This document shows positions 54,837 to 63,932 of a DNA stretch of 64,000 bases, piece after piece (position 1 is the first letter of the stretch; each line of letters starts with the position of its first letter). This DNA is from Burkholderiales bacterium PBB1 (lineage in GTDB: Bacteria > Pseudomonadota > Gammaproteobacteria > Burkholderiales > Burkholderiaceae_C): NCBI GenBank assembly GCA_002255905.1, contig NKIN01000004.1:1-64000 (forward strand), given 5' to 3'. A model generated the notes under the pieces. That model was not told where the DNA came from, ran no database searches, and saw only the letters and a list, made by a program, of their open reading frames with translations. Both the position numbers and the translations under genes were made by a program.

Positions 54837-55379
54837 TCACGCGATCGACTTCAGCAAGGCCACACCCTCTTCCCAGTCGCCGAGCCCGGAGTCTGCGTTG
54901 ATGTGGCCGCGAGCACCCAGCAGGCACCACGCGCTGCCCCAGTCGGCTGCGAACGCCGCCGCCTGCGCCAGACTGCACATCGCATCGTTGCTGCTGGCGA
55001 CCAGCAGACTGGGGAAAGGCAGCCGTTGGCGCACCACCGGGCGCCAGTTGTAGAGCTGTGGCGGCGCGTCATCGCGCTGGGGGTCGGCCGGGGCCACCAG
55101 CAACGCGGCACAGACACGAGCCACATGCCGGGAATGCGCCGCCCAGGCGGCGACCAGGTGACAACCCAGGCTGTGTGCGACCAGCACATTGGGCGCCTCG
55201 CTCGCCAACAGCACCTCGTCGAGCCGCGCCATCCAGTCGCCTCGGCGCGGCCAGTGCCAGTCGTCTTGCTCGACGCGCTGGTGGCCATGCAGCACTTCCC
55301 AGCGGCTTTGCCAATGGGAGGGGCCCGAGCCCTGCCACCCTGGCAGCAGCAGCACGCGGGGTCGTGCGGGCTCGCTCAT
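54837..55379 (-). CDS. RBBP9/YdeN-type alpha/beta hydrolase
   Basis: 180 residues. [21 protein letters not shown] is the family start; nucleophile S70 in [16 protein letters not shown], acid in SSNDAMCS and His in [13 protein letters not shown]. The C-terminus [11 protein letters not shown] is also typical. Small cytoplasmic serine hydrolases of this type have unknown substrates. It sits 41 bases upstream of parB on the same strand and may be co-transcribed with it in part. No signal peptide. Confidence 0.88.
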   Translation of the reverse strand: MSEPARPRVLLLPGWQGSGPSHWQSRWEVLHGHQRVEQDDWHWPRRGDWMARLDEVLLASEAPNVLVAHSLGCHLVAAWAAHSRHVARVCAALLVAPADPQRDDAPPQLYNWRPVVRQRLPFPSLLVASSNDAMCSLAQAAAFAADWGSAWCLLGARGHINADSGLGDWEEGVALLKSIA

Positions 55380-55457
55380 GCCGCGGGCCCTGGCGCAGAT
55401 CGCGATCGGTTCATCGTGCTCGCTTATCCTCGCCGCTCAGTCTTTTGGGAGTGCCAC

Positions 55458-56417
55458 ATGAAACACCGCGTGTTCGTCGACGGCCAGGAAGGCACGACCG
55501 GCCTGCGCATCCACGAGTATCTCGCGCAGCGAGATGACATCGAGGTGCTGCGCATCGATCCCGAGCGGCGCAAGGACGCCTCTGAGCGCGCTCGCCTGTT
55601 GAACGCGGCCGATGTGGCCTTTCTGTGCCTGCCCGATGCCGCCTCGCGCGACGCAGCCGCCCTGGTCACCAACCCGCATACCTGCCTGATCGATGCCAGC
55701 ACCGCCCACCGCACCGCGCCGGGGTGGGCGTTCGGCTTGCCCGAGTTGGCGCCGGGCCAGCGGGCAGCGATCCGCACCAGCAAGCGCATCGCGAACCCTG
55801 GCTGCCACGCCAGTGCCTTCATCGTGCTGCTGCGGCCACTGGTCGATGCCGGGTTGATTGCGAGCACCACGCCCATCACCGCCACCTCGCTCACCGGCTA
55901 CTCGGGCGGCGGCAAAAGCATGATCCGCGACTACGAGACCGCGTTGGCCGGCGGCCAGGCGCCGAATGCGCCACTGTCCGCGCCGCGCCCCTATGCGCTG
56001 GCGCTGGCCCACAAGCACCTGCCGGAGATGACCACCCACACCGGGCTGGCCTCGCCACCGGTCTTCATGCCTGTCGTTGGTCCGTTTTATAAGGGCCTAA
56101 CCGTGAGTGTGCCCTTACATCTTTCGCAAATGAACCACTCGGCGAGCGCCGCCGATCTGCACGCGGCGCTGCAGGCGCGCTACGCCGGTGAACGCTTCAT
56201 CCGCGTGATGCCGCTGCGCGACGAGGCCACGCTGGCGGATGGCTTCTTCGATGTGCAGGGCTGCAACGACACGAACCGCGTCGATCTGTTCGTCTTCGCC
56301 AGCGACACGCAGGTGCTGCTGATGGCGCGGCTCGACAACCTGGGCAAGGGTGCCAGTGGCGCGGCGGTGCAAGCAATGAACGTGCACCTCGGCATCGACG
56401 AGAGCCTGGGGCTTTGA
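55458..56417 (+). CDS. argC: N-acetyl-gamma-glutamyl-phosphate reductase (short type)
   Basis: 319 residues. [21 protein letters not shown] is the N-terminal NADP motif of the short ArgC form; catalytic C116 is in [12 protein letters not shown], and [11 protein letters not shown] and HLPEM follow. It makes N-acetyl-glutamate semialdehyde in arginine synthesis. ATG 55458 has GGGAG 6 bases upstream. It is oriented opposite to parA and the hydrolase, between parA and parB. No other arg gene is close. Confidence 0.94.
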   Translation: MKHRVFVDGQEGTTGLRIHEYLAQRDDIEVLRIDPERRKDASERARLLNAADVAFLCLPDAASRDAAALVTNPHTCLIDASTAHRTAPGWAFGLPELAPGQRAAIRTSKRIANPGCHASAFIVLLRPLVDAGLIASTTPITATSLTGYSGGGKSMIRDYETALAGGQAPNAPLSAPRPYALALAHKHLPEMTTHTGLASPPVFMPVVGPFYKGLTVSVPLHLSQMNHSASAADLHAALQARYAGERFIRVMPLRDEATLADGFFDVQGCNDTNRVDLFVFASDTQVLLMARLDNLGKGASGAAVQAMNVHLGIDESLGL

Positions 56418-56453
56418 CCTTCACCTGGGCGATGCCAAGGTGACGGCGATCGC

Positions 56454-57224
56454 TCACATCGAGTCGATGCGGCCGACCATCTCCTGCGCAAAGGCCACGA
56501 AGGCCTGAGCACCCTTGGACGCTGGATCGAACACGACGCCCGGCAGCCCGTAGCTCGGAGCTTCGGCCAACCGCACATTGCGCGGGATCACGGTGTCGAA
56601 CACCTTGTTGCCGAAGTGCGCCTTGAGTTGCTCGCTGACCTGCTGCTGCAGCGTGATGCGGGGGTCGAACATCACCCGCAGCAAGCCGATGATCTTCAGG
56701 GCGGGGTTCAGGTTGGCATGCACCTGCTTGATGGTGTTCACCAGATCCGACAAGCCTTCCAGCGCGAAGTACTCGCACTGCATCGGCACGATCACCCCAT
56801 GCGCGCTGCACAGCCCGTTCAGGGTCAGCATGCTGAGCGACGGCGGGCAGTCGATCAGCACGAAGTCGTAGTCGCTGGCCACCGCAGCGAGCGCCGTCTT
56901 GAGTCGTTGATCACGGCGCTCCAGCTCGACCAGCTCGACCTCGGCCCCGGCCAACTCCCGGTTGGCGCCGACGACGTCGTAGCCCACTGCCGCCGTGCGC
57001 TGCCGAACCTCGGCAATCGAGGCGTTTTCCAGCAGCACGTCGTACACCGTCAATTCCAGCGTGCGCTTGTCGATGCCCGAGCCCATCGTGGCGTTGCCCT
57101 GTGGATCGAGATCGACCACCAGCACGCGCTGGCCGACCTTGCTCAGGCCAGCGGCCAGATTGACCGTTGTCGTCGTCTTGCCGACCCCGCCCTTTTGATT
57201 GGCAACGCAGAAGATTCGGGCCAT
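56454..57224 (-). CDS. parA: Chromosome partitioning ATPase ParA
   Basis: 256 residues, no N-terminal HTH, as in chromosomal ParA/Soj. Walker A is NQKGGVGKTTTTVNLA at residues 9-24, DLDPQGNATMG near 40 and DFVLIDCPPSLSMLT near 120. It forms ATP-dependent patches on the nucleoid and is stimulated by ParB at parS. It follows rsmG (108 bases) on the same strand in the order mnmG-rsmG-parA. The partner parB is 1.7 kb further, not adjacent. Confidence 0.96.
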   Translation of the reverse strand: MARIFCVANQKGGVGKTTTTVNLAAGLSKVGQRVLVVDLDPQGNATMGSGIDKRTLELTVYDVLLENASIAEVRQRTAAVGYDVVGANRELAGAEVELVELERRDQRLKTALAAVASDYDFVLIDCPPSLSMLTLNGLCSAHGVIVPMQCEYFALEGLSDLVNTIKQVHANLNPALKIIGLLRVMFDPRITLQQQVSEQLKAHFGNKVFDTVIPRNVRLAEAPSYGLPGVVFDPASKGAQAFVAFAQEMVGRIDSM

Positions 57225-57332
57225 GAGGACGTAGGGAGTCGGAGGCGAAGTCGTGGGGGCGTCTCCCGGGGGCCGAAAATCGCTATTTCGGGCCCGGAAG
57301 CGTGTCCGATTATAGGAAGCGGGTTTTGTGGC

Positions 57333-58037
57333 TCAGACCTGATTCGAGGCCGCCCAGCGCATCCAGACCAGACAGCGTTCGGCATTCAACCCAGGAACCG
57401 ACAACGGTTCCACGTGAAACACCTCGATGTCCTGCGGCAAGGCTGACAACTCATCGGCCGGCGTCTTGCCTTTCATGGCCATCCAGACGCCCTTCGATGC
57501 AAGCGCAGCGCGGCTGAGCCGGGTGAAGTCGGCCAGAGATGCGAATGCCCGAGACGTGATGACGTCGAACGGCTCGCATTTCAGGGCCTCCACACGGGCG
57601 TGCTCGGCACCCAGATTGCGCAATCCCAGCTCGACCGCCACCTGGCGTATGAACGCCGCCTTCTTGCCGACGGTATCGACGCACACCACCTGCCAACGCG
57701 GAAACATCATCGCCAGCACCACGCCGGGCAGGCCACCCCCACTGCCCACATCGAGCACCCGCAGTGAGCCACCCGCAGGCGCACGGGCCTCGCCGACGGT
57801 CTCACCGAGTTGCCGCGCCATCGGTGCGATCACCGCCAGGCAATCGGCGAGGTGTTGGCGCAGCATGTCCTGCGGATCACGCACTGCCGTCAGGTTGTAG
57901 GTGCTGTTCCAGCGCTGCAGCAGCTCGAGGTAGGCCAACAACCGGTCAAGCACCTCTGGCGCCGCGGGCAAACGCAACTCGGAAACGACCTCGGCCAGCG
58001 CCCCGCGCAACGGATGAACGGACGACTCAGGCGGCAT
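57333..58037 (-). CDS. rsmG: 16S rRNA (guanine527-N7)-methyltransferase RsmG (GidB)
   Basis: 234 residues from ATG 58037, which overlaps the mnmG end by 11 bases; a TTG start at 58061 is possible. [40 protein letters not shown] and [14 protein letters not shown] are RsmG signatures. It methylates G527 of 16S rRNA. Contains one parS-like site at 57406-57421 near its 3' end (within FHVEPL). Part of the mnmG-rsmG-parA group. Confidence 0.95.
   Translation of the reverse strand: MPPESSVHPLRGALAEVVSELRLPAAPEVLDRLLAYLELLQRWNSTYNLTAVRDPQDMLRQHLADCLAVIAPMARQLGETVGEARAPAGGSLRVLDVGSGGGLPGVVLAMMFPRWQVVCVDTVGKKAAFIRQVAVELGLRNLGAEHARVEALKCEPFDVITSRAFASLADFTRLSRAALASKGVWMAMKGKTPADELSALPQDIEVFHVEPLSVPGLNAERCLVWMRWAASNQV
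57406..57421. promoter_or_regulatory. parS-like site 3 (in rsmG)
   Basis: GGTTCCACGTGAAACA on the plus strand, 14 of 16 match to the ParB consensus TGTTTCACGTGAAACA; one change in the 14-bp core. In rsmG it encodes FHVE. Confidence 0.7.
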
Positions 58038-60009
58038 GGGCCAGATCGGCAAACCCGGCAAAGCGCCCCTTCTTCAGGTGCACCAGCAGCAACGACACGG
58101 CCGCAGGCGTGATACCCGAGATCCGCGACGCCTGCCCCAGGGTTTCCGGCCGATGTCGGCTCAGCGTCTGGCGCACCTCGAAGCTGAGCGCCGAGACCTG
58201 CGCGTAATCCAGGTCGGCCGGCAGCGCCAGATGCTCGTAGCGCGCCACCCGCTCGACCTCGTCGTTCTGCTTGACGATGTAGCCGGCGTACTTCGCACTG
58301 ATCTCGACCTGCTCGATCACCGCATCGGCCAGCACCGACCCCAGCTCCGTGCGCAAGGTTTCACGTGAAACCGCAGCGTCCGGACACGCAACGGCGGCCA
58401 CGGCGCTCAGCACATCGTGGTTGACCTCGGGGCGGCGCAGCAGGTCCATCAGGCTGTATTCATGCTCCAGCGGCTTCCCGAGCAGCCGCTCCGCGTCGGC
58501 GGCAGGCAGGGTTTGCGGCCGGACCCAGGTCGACTTCAGGCGCTGCGTTTCACGTGAAACCGCATCGCGCTTGCGGCTGAACGCCGCCCAGCGCGCATCG
58601 TCGACGAGACCCAGCCGGCGGCCGTGCTCAGTGAGACGCGCATCGGCGTTGTCTTCCCGCAGCTGAAGCCGGAACTCAGCCCGGCTGGTGAACATGCGGT
58701 AAGGCTCGGTCACGCCCTTGGTGATCAGGTCGTCGACCAGCACGCCCAGATAGGCCTCGTCACGGCCGGGCGTCCAGGCGGGTTGGTCCCGCACCTGCAA
58801 GGCGGCGTTCAAGCCGGCAAACAGCCCCTGGGCCGCCGCCTCCTCGTAGCCGGTCGTGCCATTGATCTGGCCAGCAAAGAAGAGCCCGCGGATCGATTTG
58901 GTCTCGAAGCTTGCCTTCAGCGCGCGTGGATCGAAGTAGTCGTACTCGATCGCATAGCCCGGCCGCAGGATGTGCGCCTGCTCGAGGCCGAGCATCGAGT
59001 GCACCGCGGCCAACTGGATGTCGAAGGGCAGCGAGGTCGAAATGCCGTTCGGATAGAACTCGTGCGTCGTCAGGCCCTCGGGCTCCAGGTAGATCTGGTG
59101 CGAGGTCTTGTCGGCAAAGCGATTGACCTTGTCCTCGATGCTCGGGCAGTAGCGCGGCCCCACCCCCTCGATCACGCCGGTGAACATCGGGCTGCGGTCG
59201 AAGCCCGAGCGAATGATCTCGTGCGTGCGCTCGTTGGTGTGGGTGATCCAGCACGGCACCTGCTGCGGGTGCTGTGACACATCGCCCAGGTAGCTGAACA
59301 CGGGCATTGGCGTTTCAGGGAGTGCGCCGTCGGGCCCGGGAACGCCGTCGCCATGCTGCGGCGTCAGCCGGCTGAAGTCGATGCTGCGGCCATCGATGCG
59401 CGGCGGCGTGCCGGTTTTCAGACGGCCTTGCGGCAGTTTCAACTCCTTCAGCCGCGACGACAAGGTGATCGCTGGCGGATCGCCCGCACGGCCTGCCGCG
59501 TGGTTGTCGAGGCCCACATGCACCTTGCCGTTCAGGAACGTTCCAGCCGTCAGCACCACAGCCCGGGACCTGAAGCGAACGCCCACTTGCGTGATAACAC
59601 CCGCTGCCGCGTCGCCCTCAACGATCAGATCATCGCAAGCGCCTTGAAACAGCCACAGGTTGGGCTGGTTCTCCAGCCGGCGCCGAATGGCTGCCCGGTA
59701 CAGCACGCGATCGGCCTGGGCGCGGGTCGCGCGCACCGCGGGGCCCTTCGAACCATTCAGGATGCGGAACTGGATGCCGGCCTCATCGGTGGCGGCCGCC
59801 ATCGCGCCACCCAGCGCATCGATCTCCTTGACCAGATGCCCTTTGCCGATGCCGCCGATCGAGGGGTTGCAGCTCATCTGGCCCAGCGTCTCGATGTTGT
59901 GTGTCAGCAGCAGCGTGGCGCAACCCAGCCGCGCCGACGCCAGCGCCGCCTCGGTGCCGGCATGGCCACCACCGATCACAATGACGTCGAAGACTTGGGG
60001 GAACCACAT
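58027..60009 (-). CDS. mnmG: tRNA uridine-5-carboxymethylaminomethyl modification enzyme MnmG (GidA)
   Basis: 660 residues, about 30 longer than E. coli. [16 protein letters not shown] at residues 9-24 binds [34 protein letters not shown] and [20 protein letters not shown] are diagnostic. With MnmE it modifies U34 of several tRNAs. VSRET appears twice (about 484-488 and 547-551) because both positions are parS sites. The promoter lies at 60039-60067; its -35 overlaps the ykgJ-like gene start on the other strand. First gene of mnmG-rsmG-parA. Confidence 0.96.
   Translation of the reverse strand: MWFPQVFDVIVIGGGHAGTEAALASARLGCATLLLTHNIETLGQMSCNPSIGGIGKGHLVKEIDALGGAMAAATDEAGIQFRILNGSKGPAVRATRAQADRVLYRAAIRRRLENQPNLWLFQGACDDLIVEGDAAAGVITQVGVRFRSRAVVLTAGTFLNGKVHVGLDNHAAGRAGDPPAITLSSRLKELKLPQGRLKTGTPPRIDGRSIDFSRLTPQHGDGVPGPDGALPETPMPVFSYLGDVSQHPQQVPCWITHTNERTHEIIRSGFDRSPMFTGVIEGVGPRYCPSIEDKVNRFADKTSHQIYLEPEGLTTHEFYPNGISTSLPFDIQLAAVHSMLGLEQAHILRPGYAIEYDYFDPRALKASFETKSIRGLFFAGQINGTTGYEEAAAQGLFAGLNAALQVRDQPAWTPGRDEAYLGVLVDDLITKGVTEPYRMFTSRAEFRLQLREDNADARLTEHGRRLGLVDDARWAAFSRKRDAVSRETQRLKSTWVRPQTLPAADAERLLGKPLEHEYSLMDLLRRPEVNHDVLSAVAAVACPDAAVSRETLRTELGSVLADAVIEQVEISAKYAGYIVKQNDEVERVARYEHLALPADLDYAQVSALSFEVRQTLSRHRPETLGQASRISGITPAAVSLLLVHLKKGRFAGFADLAHAA
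58357..58372. promoter_or_regulatory. parS site 1 (in mnmG)
   Basis: GGTTTCACGTGAAACC; the 14-bp core GTTTCACGTGAAAC is a perfect palindrome, and only the outer two bases differ from TGTTTCACGTGAAACA. Encodes VSRET in MnmG. Confidence 0.9.
58546..58561. promoter_or_regulatory. parS site 2 (in mnmG)
   Basis: CGTTTCACGTGAAACC; perfect 14-bp core, only the outer bases differ from the consensus. Lies 189 bases from site 1 and also encodes VSRET. Confidence 0.9.
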
Positions 60010-60038
60010 GGTGCTGCCTGTTTTTTGAGCAATCCACG

Positions 60039-60067
60039 ATTGTAGGGAGCGCCCCGCGTGAAGTCAC
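60039..60067 (-). promoter_or_regulatory. Sigma-70 type promoter of mnmG
   Basis: On the minus strand: -35 GTGACT (60062-60067), spacer of 17, -10 TACAAT (60039-60044). Transcription would begin about 22 bases before the mnmG ATG. It overlaps the first codons of the YkgJ gene on the plus strand. Confidence 0.6.
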
Positions 60068-60405
60068 TCCACAGCCCGCAACCCCCGGACACCCACGCCG
60101 CCGTGCAGGCGAGCTGTCGACCCGGCTGCGGCGCCTGCTGCACCGCACCGTCGATTTCCAGCCCGATCCCCGGTATGCCGTTCATCGACGGCCTCGGCAA
60201 GGCCGCTGGCGTGCCGTGCATACAACTGACCGCCGACCTGCGTTGCGCGCTCTTCGGTTTGCCGCAACGCCCGGCGGTGTGCACATCGCTGAGACCGAGT
60301 GCCGAGATGTGCGGCGAGACGCGCGAACACGCCATCGCCTGGCTCACGAAACTCGATCGGGACACCGCACCGCAGCCGGTGCACGCGCGTCATCGCGCAG
60401 ACTGA
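60058..60405 (+). CDS. YkgJ family cysteine-cluster protein
   Basis: 115 residues from GTG 60058, with AGGGAG about 10 bases ahead. Cysteine motif CRPGCGACC at about 20-28, then C54 in GVPCIQL, C63, C75 and C85; the family binds zinc or an Fe-S cluster. Function is unknown. Diverges from mnmG, whose promoter -35 overlaps its start, so the two may interfere. Ends 13 bases before the end of the ABC exporter gene on the other strand. Confidence 0.85.
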   Translation: MKSLHSPQPPDTHAAVQASCRPGCGACCTAPSISSPIPGMPFIDGLGKAAGVPCIQLTADLRCALFGLPQRPAVCTSLRPSAEMCGETREHAIAWLTKLDRDTAPQPVHARHRAD

Positions 60406-60418
60406 GCCGGACGCGCCC

Positions 60419-62587
60419 TCACCGACCGATCGCGCCACTCGCGGGCACGCTGCGCAAATCCTGCGCGACTCGACCCTCATTGAGCACGATCACCCGGCTG
60501 GCGGTGGCGATCGTCTCCGGCCGGTGCGCCACGATGACGCGCGTCAGATCCAGCTGGCGCACCGCCTGGTTGACCAGTCGCTCACGATCGACATCGAGCG
60601 CGCTGGTCGCCTCATCGAGGAACAGGATGCGCGGGCGCTTGTACAGCGCGCGCGCCAGCAGGATGCGCTGCTTCTGTCCGCCCGACACGCTGGTGCCCAT
60701 GTCGCCGATCAGCGTGTGGAAGCCCATGGGCATGGCCTCGATCTCCTCGTGGACGGCCGCCAGCCGGGCGCATTCCTCGACCCATGCCTGATCGGGGGCG
60801 GCGTCGAAGAAGCTGATGTTGTCGATGATCGAGCCGGCGAAAAGCTGATCGTCCTGCATCACCGTGCCGATCATGTCGCGCCAGGCGCGCGTGCCCAGCC
60901 TCGCCAGCGGCCAGCCACCGACACGCACCTCGCCGGCCTGCGCCTCCAGCGTGCCCAGCATCAGCTTGAGCAGCGTGGTCTTGCCACAGCCCGAGGGCCC
61001 GGCGATGGCCACCGATTCGCCCGGCTCGATGGTCAGACTGAGGCCGTCGATGACCCAGGGCTCACCGTCGGCGTAGCGGAAACGCATGCCACTGAGTTCG
61101 ATGCGGGCGCCCACCTTGTCGACATCGACCGAGGCCGCCATGTCGGCCTCCGGCGCGGTCAGCACGATGTCGGCCAGGCGCTCGCCCTGCAGCTTCAGCA
61201 TCCGCAGTTCGACCAGCTTGTCGATCAAGCCACTGACGCGCAACGCGAACTGTTCCTTGTAGGCAAAGAACGCGAACAACATGCCGACCGAGAAGCTGCG
61301 GTCCAGCACCAACAGGGCGCCGACCCAGATCACCGCCACCCGCTCCAGCCCGAACACCAGCTTGTGCGACACCGCGAAGGTCAGATCGAGCTTGCGCATC
61401 ACGATGTGGGCGTTCAGCGCATCGACCGCGCGGTTCATGTACTGGCCCTGCCGCTCTTCCTGCCGGTTGAACAGCTTGATGGATTGCACGCCGCGCAGTG
61501 ATTCCAGGAAGTGAGTGGACGCTTTCGCGTCATGCACGATGGATTCTTCAGTGGCTTCCCTCAGCGGGCGAAAGAAGGCCCAGCGCAACAGCGCGTACAG
61601 GCCCACGGCGGTCAGCGCGATCAGCGTCAACCTGGGGCTGTAGAACGCCATCATCGCCAACGTCAGCACCACCAGCAGCCCATCGAGCACCACCTCGATG
61701 AAGCTCGTGGTCAGCGTCTGCTGGATCTGCTGGATCGCGCCGAAACGCGACATCACGTCGCCGGTATGGCGCTTCTCGAACCAGACCACCGGCAGGCGCA
61801 TCAGGTGCGCGAACACATTCGACAGCCACTGCAGGTTCAGCGTGGCCGACAGGTAGAGCACTGCCCACGACCGGATCGCACCGGTCGCCACCTGCACCAG
61901 CACCAGCAAGCCGAAGCCCAGCCCCAGCGTGACCAGCAGATCGCGGTCGGCGCTGACCAGCACACTGTCGACCACCCACTGCATGAAAAACGGCGACAGC
62001 AGCATGAACAGCTCGAGCGCCAGCGCCAGCACCATGATCTGGAACAACGAGCGTTTCAGACCACTGACCCCGCCGAGCAGCTGCCGCACCGTCACCGACT
62101 GCCGCTCGACACGCGGCCGAAACTCGGGCGTGGGCGTCAGCTCCAGCACCACGCCGGTGTAGTGGTCCGACAACTCGGCCATCGTCAGCCGCCGGATACC
62201 ACGCGCTGGATCATGCAGCACGGCCTTGCCGCCACGCAAGGCCACCAGCACGACGAAATGGTTCAGGTCCCAGTGCAGCACGCAGGGCAGCTGCAGCTGC
62301 GGCAGGTGCTCGAGATCGGCGCGCAGCGCACGCGGCATCAGCTGCATCTGGCCGGCCATGCGGGTCAGGTCCATCATCGTGGCACCCTTGAGCGACAGCG
62401 AGAAGCGCTTGCGCAGCGTCGGCAGGTCGGTCTTCAGCCCGTGGTGCGTGGCCACCATGGCCAGGCAGGCGAGACCGCATTCGGCCTCCTCGGTCTGCAA
62501 CAGCATCGGCACCCGCGATTTGCCCCATCCGAGGCGCAGCGCCGACAGCGCGGCTGCCGCCCATCCAGGCCCGTTCGCCTCCTTCAC
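60419..62587 (-). CDS. Peptidase-containing ABC exporter (C39 domain, bacteriocin/microcin type)
   Basis: 722 residues from GTG 62587, overlapping the hlyD stop by 4 bases (GTGA); a GTG at 62626 would add 13 residues. N-terminal C39 peptidase with all catalytic residues: Q31 and C37 in LLQTEEAECGLACLA, H110 in HWDLNHFVVL and D126 in VLHDPARG. Then a six-helix membrane domain (about 165-430) and an ATPase with GPSGCGKTTLLKL, VSGGQKQRILLARAL and LDEATSALD. It should cut leader peptides after a double glycine and export the rest. A candidate substrate frame is at 63933-64000. Confidence 0.94.
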   Translation of the reverse strand: MKEANGPGWAAAALSALRLGWGKSRVPMLLQTEEAECGLACLAMVATHHGLKTDLPTLRKRFSLSLKGATMMDLTRMAGQMQLMPRALRADLEHLPQLQLPCVLHWDLNHFVVLVALRGGKAVLHDPARGIRRLTMAELSDHYTGVVLELTPTPEFRPRVERQSVTVRQLLGGVSGLKRSLFQIMVLALALELFMLLSPFFMQWVVDSVLVSADRDLLVTLGLGFGLLVLVQVATGAIRSWAVLYLSATLNLQWLSNVFAHLMRLPVVWFEKRHTGDVMSRFGAIQQIQQTLTTSFIEVVLDGLLVVLTLAMMAFYSPRLTLIALTAVGLYALLRWAFFRPLREATEESIVHDAKASTHFLESLRGVQSIKLFNRQEERQGQYMNRAVDALNAHIVMRKLDLTFAVSHKLVFGLERVAVIWVGALLVLDRSFSVGMLFAFFAYKEQFALRVSGLIDKLVELRMLKLQGERLADIVLTAPEADMAASVDVDKVGARIELSGMRFRYADGEPWVIDGLSLTIEPGESVAIAGPSGCGKTTLLKLMLGTLEAQAGEVRVGGWPLARLGTRAWRDMIGTVMQDDQLFAGSIIDNISFFDAAPDQAWVEECARLAAVHEEIEAMPMGFHTLIGDMGTSVSGGQKQRILLARALYKRPRILFLDEATSALDVDRERLVNQAVRQLDLTRVIVAHRPETIATASRVIVLNEGRVAQDLRSVPASGAIGR

Positions 62588-63870
62588 AGCCGACCCGTGA
62601 CGCTCAACAGCGGCTCGAAGATCCACTCGATCAGCCGGCGGCGATCAAGCAAGACGTCGGCCTCGAGCTGCATCCCGGCGACCAGGGGCTGCGCGACACC
62701 ATAGGCCTGCACGGACTGCTGATCGAGCGAGACGGTGATTCGGTACAACGGCTCGGCCGTCGCCAACGCACCCTCCGCATTCACGCCAGACACCGCACCG
62801 ATCGACAACGGCAGGCTCGCCAGCTCCGCGGCCTGCAAGGGGGTGCGCGAGACTTGCAGCACCTGCCCGGGGTGATGGCCAAACTTTTGGTACGGAAAGG
62901 CCTGGTACCGCAGCTGCACCGTCTGCTCGGGTCGCAGGAAGCCAACCGCACTCGAGGGCGCGAACAGCTGCGCCTGCATCTTCGCGCCTTCCGGCAGCAG
63001 GCTGGCCAGCGCGGCTGTGGGGGTGACGCTGTCGCCGGGTGCCGCCAGCACGGCGGTGACCACGCCGGCTCGCGGGGCCCGCACGACGATGCGCTGCAGC
63101 GCGCCGCTCTCGACCGAGGCCTGTGTCAGTTCGGCGAGGCTGCGCTCGATGCCACCGCGTTGCGACTGCGCCTCGAGCTTGCGTTCCTGGCGCTGGGCCT
63201 CGAGCACCCCGATCTCGCGCTGCTGGGCGAGACGCTGGCGTTCGAGCGCCTGGGCCTGCGCGCGCAAACCCAGGATCTCCTCGGCCTTGGTCTGCACATG
63301 GGCGCTCGAGACGAAGTTGTCGGCCTGCAGCGACTGCAGCTGGGCCATGGCTTTCTGCGCCAACGCCAGCCGCTCCTGCTGGAGCGCCGCTTCGGCATCC
63401 ATCTGCTTCAGTTCGCGACGCATGTCCGCGATCTGCTGCGTCAAGGCGGCCACCCGCTCGCTTTCGAGGCGCTGACTCTGTTGGCTGGCTTCTTTCAGGC
63501 TGCGCGCCCGCGCCTCGATGCTGTCCTGCACGGCCGCCTGGGCATCGCCAGAAGCGGTGGACCGGTCGACAGAGATCACGAACAGGATGTCGCCCGAACG
63601 GACCGAGTCGCCCTCGGCCACCCGCCGCTCTACGACGGTACCCGCCTGGGGCGATGGCAGCCGCAGCACACCCTGGTCAGGCACCAGAACGCCGACGACG
63701 TGGGCCTTGCGGGTGTACTCGCCGTGAAACAGGAACCATCCGGTCGCCAGGGCCGTGACGGCGACCAGTCCCGTCAAGACCGAAAACGAAACTGGCCGGA
63801 CCAGTTGGATCCGGCCCAGCCAGGTGTTGCTGCGGTGTTCCAGCGCCTCAAGGCGAAACAGGTCGCTCAT
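62584..63870 (-). CDS. HlyD family membrane-fusion adaptor
   Basis: 428 residues. One transmembrane helix near 30-50 (FSVLTGLVAVTALATGWFLF), a lipoyl-like half VLRLPSPQAGTVVERRVAEGD, a long coiled coil about 110-235, and RAPRAGVVTAVLAAPGDSV near 265. It links the ABC exporter in the inner membrane to an outer-membrane channel, as CvaA does for CvaB; the channel gene (TolC type) is not in the window. ATG 63870 by family fit; a TTG or GTG upstream is possible. Followed directly by the exporter. Confidence 0.93.
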   Translation of the reverse strand: MSDLFRLEALEHRSNTWLGRIQLVRPVSFSVLTGLVAVTALATGWFLFHGEYTRKAHVVGVLVPDQGVLRLPSPQAGTVVERRVAEGDSVRSGDILFVISVDRSTASGDAQAAVQDSIEARARSLKEASQQSQRLESERVAALTQQIADMRRELKQMDAEAALQQERLALAQKAMAQLQSLQADNFVSSAHVQTKAEEILGLRAQAQALERQRLAQQREIGVLEAQRQERKLEAQSQRGGIERSLAELTQASVESGALQRIVVRAPRAGVVTAVLAAPGDSVTPTAALASLLPEGAKMQAQLFAPSSAVGFLRPEQTVQLRYQAFPYQKFGHHPGQVLQVSRTPLQAAELASLPLSIGAVSGVNAEGALATAEPLYRITVSLDQQSVQAYGVAQPLVAGMQLEADVLLDRRRLIEWIFEPLLSVTGRL

Positions 63871-63932
63871 GGCTGCAAGTGTCACCGCCCGAGAGGCGGC
63901 GTCTCACGTTCACCGCCGAGAAAAAACCGGAA

